Below, piece by piece: positions 57,007-64,000 of a stretch of DNA of 64,000 nucleotides (position 1 is its first letter; each line of letters begins with the position of its first letter). The position numbers and the translations under genes were made by a program. The stretch covers positions 1 through 64,000 of the forward strand of contig NZ_JASERU010000016.1 of NCBI RefSeq assembly GCF_030504985.1, written 5' to 3'. The DNA is from Fulvimonas sp. R45. Its GTDB lineage: Bacteria; Pseudomonadota; Gammaproteobacteria; Xanthomonadales; Rhodanobacteraceae. Under the pieces are notes generated by a model. That model had not been told where the DNA came from. It saw only the letters and a list, made by a program, of their open reading frames with translations, and made no database searches.

Positions 57007-57906
57007 TCACTTCGGCAGCGAGGCCAGCCAGCGCAGCAGCGCCTGCGACAGCTCGATGCGGTGATCGGAATAGACGTGGTCGGTGGCGAGGTGCAGGGTG
57101 TCGACGCGCGCGTCGCCGGCCTTGCGCAAGGCCGCGGCGAAGGCGTCGTCCGTGGCGGCGAACGGGTCGTCGGCCATGACGACGAAGGCGGCACGGTCCT
57201 TCAGCGCATCGACCCTGGCCGGGAAAGGCCAGTCGGAGGCATGGTCGGCCAGTTCGCGCGCCAACCCGTCGGGCGAGCAGCCGTGCAGGGGCGCCAGGCC
57301 TGCGCCGGACAGGTTGGCGCTGGCCACTTTCAGCGCGGCGGGCAGGCCCTGCGCATCCCGCACCTGCCGGAACAGGCCGCCCATGTCGGCGCCGGAGATG
57401 AGCGCGAAGGCCTTGATCGCCGGATCGGCCGCGGCCGCCTGTACCGCGATGAAGCCGCCCATGCTGTGCCCGACCGGCACGATGCGCGCGGGATCGAGCC
57501 GCAGCGTCTTCGCCACGTCCGGCCGGTGCAGGTACGCGAGCACGGACGCGGCGTCCTCGATGGCATGCCCGAACGAGAACGCGCCCGGCGTGCCCCAGGA
57601 GCCGCGGTAGTCGAAGTACACCACGTCCCAGCCGGCGCGGCGCATGTCCTGCGCCAGGTCGAGGTTGCGCTCATAGCCGGGAAAGCCGTGCAGCAGCACC
57701 ACCGTCGGATGCGGCCCGGCGCCCGCCGCGACGTAGGCGATCGCGTTCAGCCGCTCGCCATGGCTGGGGATCTGCATCACCTGCATGGACGCGCGCGCGG
57801 CGGCGGCTTGCGCCGTCGCGGCGGCGCCCTGCGGCAGGCACGTGCCGAGCGCGATGGCCATGGCCAGACAGGCGGCACGAAAACCGGACGGCAGGCGGTG
57901 CGTCAT
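57007..57906 (-). CDS. Exported alpha/beta hydrolase
   Basis: About 299 residues. A signal peptide (AACLAMAIALGTCLPQGAAA) is followed by an alpha/beta-hydrolase fold: oxyanion region VVLLHGFPGYERNLDLAQ, nucleophile elbow VGHSMGGFIA (Ser in GHSMG), and a C-terminal ATDHVYSDHRIELSQ with the candidate catalytic His. Likely a periplasmic or secreted esterase/peptidase-like enzyme. It converges with the second Nudix gene and is 103 bp from the upstream lipoate ligase gene. Confidence 0.85.
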   Translation of the reverse strand: MTHRLPSGFRAACLAMAIALGTCLPQGAAATAQAAAARASMQVMQIPSHGERLNAIAYVAAGAGPHPTVVLLHGFPGYERNLDLAQDMRRAGWDVVYFDYRGSWGTPGAFSFGHAIEDAASVLAYLHRPDVAKTLRLDPARIVPVGHSMGGFIAVQAAAADPAIKAFALISGADMGGLFRQVRDAQGLPAALKVASANLSGAGLAPLHGCSPDGLARELADHASDWPFPARVDALKDRAAFVVMADDPFAATDDAFAAALRKAGDARVDTLHLATDHVYSDHRIELSQALLRWLASLPK

Positions 57907-58009
57907 GCGTTTTCCCCATGGTGTGCGCGGCGGCGACGGCTCCGGCGCCGACGTGGCGCGGGCTCGGCGGCCTTTATCGCACGACGCGCGCCGCCCGCGC
58001 CACCGGGCG

Positions 58010-58783
58010 TCACGGCACGTCTTCGAGCCAGGTGGCGGTGCCGAACTTTTCGCGGACCCGGGTCTGCGCACGGGCCAGCTCGCCGGCGGGCAGCGTGTCG
58101 CGGGAGAGGCCGTGCAGGTGGCGGAAGCAGTCCACCATGCGCGCGATCACGGACTCGCGCGGCAGGCCGGTCTGGCTGCGCAGCGGGTCCACGCGCTTGG
58201 CGGCGCTGGCGGTGCCCTTGTCGGACAGCTTCTCGCGGCCGATGCGCAGCACCCGGAGCATCTTCGCCGCGTCGATGTCGTAGGCCATGGTGACGTGGTG
58301 CAGCACCGCGCCGCCACGGCGCGTCTGGGCGGCGCCACCGATCTTGCCGGCGTCCGAGGCGATGTCGTTGAGCGGCTGGTACCACGCGCGGATGCCCAGT
58401 TCGCCCAGCGCCTCGACCACCCACGCGTCCATCAGCGCGTAGGACTCCTGGAAGCTCAGGCCCTCGACCAGCGAGGCCGGCGCGTAGATCGAATAGGTGA
58501 TGGTATTGCCCGGCTCGATGAACATCGCGCCGCCGCCGGAGATGCGCCGCACCACCTCGATGCCGTGCTGCCGCGCGGCGGCCATGTCCACCTCGTTGCG
58601 CAGCGACTGGAAGCGCCCGATCACCACCGCCGCGCCGGCCCATTCCCAGATGCGCAGGGTGGGCGGGCGCCGGCCGGTCGCCACCGCATCGGTGAGCACC
58701 TCGTCCAGCGCCATGTGCAGCGCGGGCGCCTGCGGGGCGTCGTGCAGCAGTTGCCAGTCGTGGTCGCGCCAGTGCGTGCGCAT
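58010..58783 (-). CDS. lplA: Lipoate-protein ligase A catalytic subunit
   Basis: About 257 residues of the biotin/lipoate A/B ligase family. The substrate loop is RRISGGGAMFIEPGNTITYS, and the catalytic Lys lies in SDAGKIGGAAQTRRGGAVLHHV. It activates lipoate with ATP and attaches it to lipoyl domains. It lacks the C-terminal accessory domain of E. coli LplA; that domain is encoded by the next gene upstream, whose stop overlaps this ATG by one base. Compare the separate LplA/LplB of Thermoplasma. Could also be an octanoyltransferase-type enzyme. Confidence 0.85.
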   Translation of the reverse strand: MRTHWRDHDWQLLHDAPQAPALHMALDEVLTDAVATGRRPPTLRIWEWAGAAVVIGRFQSLRNEVDMAAARQHGIEVVRRISGGGAMFIEPGNTITYSIYAPASLVEGLSFQESYALMDAWVVEALGELGIRAWYQPLNDIASDAGKIGGAAQTRRGGAVLHHVTMAYDIDAAKMLRVLRIGREKLSDKGTASAAKRVDPLRSQTGLPRESVIARMVDCFRHLHGLSRDTLPAGELARAQTRVREKFGTATWLEDVP

Positions 58784-59070
58784 CAGGCGGCCTCCGGCTG
58801 CAGGGCGCGGCGCACGGCTTCCGCCACGGCCTCGGGCGAGATGCCGTACATGGCGGTGCCCGCGGGCAACGCGGCGCGCACGGCATCGGCCAGCGCGGCG
58901 GCGGCGGTGGCGGCGGGCAGGCCGTCGAGCGCGCGGTCGATCGCACGCAGCGCCTCGTCGGGCTCGAGGAAGAAATCGCCGCTCAGCCGCACGCCGGCGA
59001 GGCGGCCGCCGCGCACGTCGAGGTCGACCACCACCAGCTTGCCGCCGGGCATCTTGTATTCGCCGTGCAT
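58783..59070 (-). CDS. Lipoate-protein ligase accessory subunit (LplB-like)
   Basis: About 95 residues matching the lipoate-ligase C-terminal accessory domain: HGEYKMPGGKLVVVDLDVRGGRLAGVRLSGDFFLEP and a helical tail. In split ligases this small protein is needed for adenylation by the catalytic subunit. ATG 59070 was chosen at the start of the conserved domain; the frame is open further upstream without similarity. The TGATG overlap with the catalytic gene supports coupled translation. Confidence 0.82.
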   Translation of the reverse strand: MHGEYKMPGGKLVVVDLDVRGGRLAGVRLSGDFFLEPDEALRAIDRALDGLPAATAAAALADAVRAALPAGTAMYGISPEAVAEAVRRALQPEAA

Positions 59071-59211
59071 GGTCTGCCGCGCGCCAGTCGGGGCATCCAG
59101 CGTAGCGCGGTCGGGCGCGGGTTGTCGCGAAGGCTCAGGAGGCGATGAAGATTTCCACTTCCTGGAAACCTTCATCGGCAGTCCGGCGCAGGTAGGTCCG
59201 GACATGTCACC

Positions 59212-59240
59212 GGGGATCGATTACGGGGCGATTGATCCCC
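59212..59240. terminator. Hairpin in the gap upstream of the lipoate ligase genes
   Basis: GGGGATCGAT and ATTGATCCCC form a 10-bp stem with one mismatch and a 9-base loop. It lies between a co-directional upstream gene (stop at 59285) and the ligase operon, so it could terminate the former. No U-run. The remaining 59071-59284 shows nothing else. Confidence 0.35.
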
Positions 59241-59284
59241 GCCGGCCATCGATGACTGTCTGAGTTTGAAAACCCCACAAACGC

Positions 59285-59719
59285 TCAGTGGCCGTGGAAG
59301 TGGCCCTGGCCCACGCCGATCGAGAAGCTCACCCCGCCCTTGGGCTCTTCGCAGTCGCCCAGGCGCCTGGTGACGCTGACGGTGCCGGTCTGGTAGTTGC
59401 CGCTGACGTGGTTGCCGCCCATCACGCCCATGCCCACGCTGCCGTGCACCTGCGGCTGGGTGTAGGTGCTGTCGTCGCAGGCAGCGGCTTCGGCGGGCGG
59501 GGTGACGTTGCCCATGCGGCCGCTGGTGTCGCCGTAGTACACGCCGGGTGCGCTGCTGGCGGGCTTCGCTGCGGTGGCGCTGGCGGCGGGCAGGTCGCTG
59601 GGCGGCAGCGCGTTCTGCGGCGGCAGCTTGAGGTTGAGCGGCTTGCCGGCGTCCTGCGCCCAGGCCGTGGCGGCGACGAGGCTGGCGGCGAGCAGGGCGG
59701 TGGCGCGGATCGTGTTCAT
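59285..59719 (-). CDS. Small exported hypothetical protein
   Basis: Not recognised. About 144 residues: signal peptide (ATALLAASLVAATAWA), an Ala/Pro-rich linker, then a Gly/Val-rich region with alternating strands (VHGSVGMGVMGGNHVSGNYQTGTVSVTRR) and a His-rich end (GQGHFHGH). Two Cys (ACDDST and LGDCEE) could form a disulfide. The pattern suggests a periplasmic or surface beta protein, perhaps metal-binding through the terminal His. ATG 59719. It is separated from parC by a repeat element. Confidence 0.7.
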   Translation of the reverse strand: MNTIRATALLAASLVAATAWAQDAGKPLNLKLPPQNALPPSDLPAASATAAKPASSAPGVYYGDTSGRMGNVTPPAEAAACDDSTYTQPQVHGSVGMGVMGGNHVSGNYQTGTVSVTRRLGDCEEPKGGVSFSIGVGQGHFHGH

Positions 59720-59810
59720 GGAAGGGCTCCAGGGCATGCCGCGATCAACGCTCGGGCGAGCAGTGCGTGCACAGACGTTGGACGTTGCGGCGCCATGCAA
59801 GTTCCTCGTA

Positions 59811-59916
59811 TCACTCCCTCCCCTGCGTGCAGGGGAGGGTTGGGGAGGGGTAACCCAACCTCGCGGCAAGCTTGCTTACTCCCTCCCGGCCTCCCCCTGC
59901 AAGCCGGGGGAGGAGA
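59811..59916. repeat. Double-hairpin repeat between parC and the exported protein gene
   Basis: Hairpin one is CCTCCCCTGC GT GCAGGGGAGG (59817-59838); hairpin two pairs CTCCCCC (59891-59897) with GGGGGAG (59906-59912). Between them is GGTTGGGGAGGGGTAACCC. It resembles the two CTCTCCCC-type elements in style but not in block order, so it is listed separately. It lies just past the parC stop codon. Confidence 0.6.
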
Positions 59917-59943
59917 ACAGCCGCGCGGTGGGCAGGACCGTGT

Positions 59944-62184
<2,241 letters not shown>

Positions 62185-62268
62185 GCGCTTGCGTGAAGTT
62201 CCGTCGCGTAACTGGCCGATGGTGCCAGATCGGCGGCGCAGGGGACAGCTTGACGGAACCGGGCGGGG

Positions 62269-63123
62269 CTATTCGCGCGCCGCGTGCACGCCCAGCTTCG
62301 CGAGCTGGGCCTGCACGCTGTCCGGCCCGGCCAGGTGCGCCGCGCCCACGGCGATGAAGACGGTGCCGGGCCGGTCGAGCATGGCCTTGATGCGCCGCGC
62401 CCAGGCGGCGTTGCGCTCGACCAGCAGGCGCCGGTAGAGCTGCGGTTCCTGGCGCTCGAGCCGGTCGTTTTCCAGCCGCGCGATGGCCGCTTCGTCGCCG
62501 GCCTTCCAGGCGCCGATCAGGGCCTTCAGGTCGACGTCGGCGCGGTCGGTGTCGCGCAGGGTCGAGCGCAGCAGGCCGAGTTGCAGCGCCTGCGGCATGT
62601 CGGCGAGGAAGCGGACCTGCTGCTCGGCGGTCTCCAGCGCGCGCACCGGCTTGCCGGCCTTTTCCATCGCGGCGCGCAGCTGCCGGTCCACGCCCAGGGC
62701 CGGATCCAGCCCGGCCTTCACCATCGGCGCCACGGTGAGGGTGAGCGCGGCCAGCCACGGCCGCATGATGTCCAGCGCCGCCATGCCGCCCGGCACGTCG
62801 GCCAGGCGCGCGGCGCGTTCCAGCCGGCCGCGGTCGAACGGGCCGAGCAGGCCGGACAGCGGGTGCGCGGTGTCGATGCCGTAGCGCAGCACCAGCGCGG
62901 TCATATGCGCGGGATCGTCATCGGTGATCTCCACGTACAACGCCTGGCTGTCGGCCAGCGCCTTGTCCAGCACGGGGAAATGCCAATCGGTGTCGTGCGG
63001 CAGCAGGTGCACGGTGCCGAACAGGTAGAGGGTGGTGTCGACATCCTTCACCGCCCACAGCGCGGGATGCGCCAGTGCGGGCGCGGCGAACAGGACGAGC
63101 AGCAGGCTGAGCAGGCGTCGCAT
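62269..63123 (-). CDS. TraB/GumN family protein
   Basis: About 284 residues. A signal peptide (LLSLLLVLFAAPALA) leads to a TraB/GumN (Tiki-like) domain: YLFGTVHLLPHD near the N-terminus, EITDDDP, and VFIAVGAAHLAGPDSVQAQLAKLG at the C-terminus. The GxxH and GAxH motifs are the metal-binding pattern of the erythromycin-esterase/Tiki clan. Relatives include Xanthomonas GumN, but no gum genes are nearby. Predicted periplasmic, substrate unknown. ATG 63123, 84 bp upstream of parC and co-directional. Confidence 0.88.
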   Translation of the reverse strand: MRRLLSLLLVLFAAPALAHPALWAVKDVDTTLYLFGTVHLLPHDTDWHFPVLDKALADSQALYVEITDDDPAHMTALVLRYGIDTAHPLSGLLGPFDRGRLERAARLADVPGGMAALDIMRPWLAALTLTVAPMVKAGLDPALGVDRQLRAAMEKAGKPVRALETAEQQVRFLADMPQALQLGLLRSTLRDTDRADVDLKALIGAWKAGDEAAIARLENDRLERQEPQLYRRLLVERNAAWARRIKAMLDRPGTVFIAVGAAHLAGPDSVQAQLAKLGVHAARE

Positions 63124-63156
63124 GCGCGCACTTTACCCCAGGCGACGTCGCCCTCA

Positions 63157-63422
63157 GAGCCTGTTCAAGATCTCCCCGTAGCTCGCGTTGCCTTGCCCTG
63201 GCCGCCCGGTGGGAGTGCGTGGCGCAGCGCCTGTCTGGCGGGCAGGTCAAGCCGCGCGCTGCCGCCTGGCGGCCAGGGCAAGGCAACCCTTCGGGCCGGG
63301 TCTGTTGGCCCACAGGCCGGCGTCATCGCTCCGTCGTGGACGGACGTCCACGCCTTCGCTCTTCCTTGGCCTGCGCGCAAACAGCTCCCGGCGCGGGTCA
63401 CGGGGAGATCTTGAACAGGCTC
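63157..63422. mobile_element. 266-bp nested inverted-repeat (MITE-like) element
   Basis: The two ends are perfect 23-bp inverted repeats beginning GAGCCTGTTCAAGATCTC (63157-63179 and 63400-63422). Inside is a second perfect 20-bp inverted pair, GTTGCCTTGCCCTGGCC.. (63187-63206) and its complement (63268-63287). No transposase frame is present. The right end abuts the stop codon of the MFS gene. The form fits a non-autonomous miniature element or a large REP-type hairpin. It fills almost all of the 299-bp gap. Confidence 0.75.
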
Positions 63423-64000
63423 TCAGGGTTCGCGCGACAGCGGCGCGGCCACCGACTCCAGCGGCAGGCGTTCGGCGCGCACGCCCCAGCGCGCGGCCAC
63501 GGCGGCGGCCAGCAGCATCAGCGCGGCACCGCCGACGTAGCCCCAGGCCACCGCGTCGCGCTCGCCGCTGCCCAGCAGCACGCCGAACAGCAGCGGTCCC
63601 ACCACGCCGCCCAGCGCGGTGCCCACCGCGTAGAACAGCGCGATGGCGATGGCGCGCAGCTCCAGCGGGAAGCTCTCGCTGGCGGTGAGGTAGGCGGAGC
63701 TGGCCGCGGCCGAGGCGAAGAAGAACACCACACTCCAGGCCAGCGTCTGCGTGGCGGCGTCCAGCACGCCGCGCGCGAACAGCCAGGCGGTCAGCACCAG
63801 CAGCAGGCCGGACAGCGCGTAGGTCGTCGCGATCATCGGCCGCCGCCCCAGCCGGTCGAAGGCGCGCCCCAGCAGCAGCGGGCCGAGGAAATTGCCGGCC
63901 GCGAACGGCAGCAGGAACAGCCCGATGCGCTCGTTGGGCACGCCGTAGTAGCGCCCCAGCACCAGCGCGTAGGTGAAGAAGATCGCGTTGTAGAAGAACG
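63423..64000 (-). CDS. MFS transporter, 5-prime end outside the window
   Basis: Partial: the frame runs without a break to the right edge, so about 192 C-terminal residues are seen. They hold the second half of a major facilitator protein, with the loop motif GRAFDRLGRRPMIA between helices and ASSAYLTASESFPLELRAIAIALFYAVGTALGG, characteristic of sugar/metabolite:H+ symporters. At least six membrane helices are present. The GTG at 63962 is internal, not the start. Substrate cannot be named. Confidence 0.85.
   Translation of the reverse strand, partial: FFYNAIFFTYALVLGRYYGVPNERIGLFLLPFAAGNFLGPLLLGRAFDRLGRRPMIATTYALSGLLLVLTAWLFARGVLDAATQTLAWSVVFFFASAAASSAYLTASESFPLELRAIAIALFYAVGTALGGVVGPLLFGVLLGSGERDAVAWGYVGGAALMLLAAAVAARWGVRAERLPLESVAAPLSREP

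Noticed and set aside
63188-63688. Possible plus-strand gene across the nested repeat
   Set aside because: It runs over the repeat and antisense to the MFS gene, with Arg/Pro-rich translation.

Overview
The window is about 64 kb of very GC-rich DNA, tightly packed with genes. Gene content and order point to a gammaproteobacterium of the Lysobacterales (Xanthomonadales), most likely Rhodanobacteraceae (Rhodanobacter, Dyella or Frateuria-like). The family call is inference from gene order, missing skp, YfaZ/GumN-type genes and short palindromic repeats. No phage, plasmid, CRISPR, rRNA or tRNA gene was recognised. Most of the window is conserved chromosome; the right third is accessory.

Layout. 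(1) 113-8550: a MscS channel, then rng-yhdP-tldD, a gammaproteobacterial order. (2) 8679-12584: a GFA-family protein, DUF1653-darP divergent from pmbA/tldE (so both halves of the TldD/E protease are here), and a tandem pair of DUF4870 membrane proteins. (3) 12619-17159, minus strand: ispA, xseB, tilS, a NYN-domain protein and an exported thioredoxin-fold protein. (4) 17238-37509, minus strand: rpsB, tsf, pyrH, frr, uppS, cdsA, dxr, rseP, bamA, lpxD, fabZ, lpxA, lpxB, rnhB, a 60-residue unknown, dnaE, accA. This is the classic translation / isoprenoid / phospholipid / lipid A / outer-membrane assembly cluster, without skp. (5) 37818-47294, mostly plus strand: map, glnD, a YfaZ-like porin, dapD, an ArsC/Spx-like reductase, DUF2165, a VIT1-type metal transporter, a minus-strand MarR-GNAT fusion with a palindromic operator, and dapE. 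(6) 47564-55998: accessory regulation and envelope genes. AraC, DGPF/YCII, DoxX and an ECF42-type sigma factor form a likely operon. Next come DUF3224, DUF2231, a second ECF sigma factor, a penicillin-acylase-type hydrolase and a phosphodiester-glycosidase-type lipoprotein. (7) 56098-64000: two overlapping Nudix genes, an exported alpha/beta hydrolase, a two-gene lipoate-protein ligase, a small exported protein, parC, a TraB/GumN protein and a truncated MFS transporter.

No clearly new multi-gene system was found. The least ordinary signals are non-coding. They include two BIME-like repeat pairs, two copies of a roughly 140-bp palindromic element placed between co-directional genes (one of them fused to the 5-prime end of rnhB), three tandem 54-bp palindromic units ending at the tsf stop codon just before an intrinsic terminator, and a 266-bp nested inverted-repeat element with perfect 23-bp ends. 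Among proteins, the split lipoate ligase, the VIT1 transporter with an eroded ferritin-like domain, and the MarR-GNAT protein whose operator covers its own -35 box are the best follow-ups.
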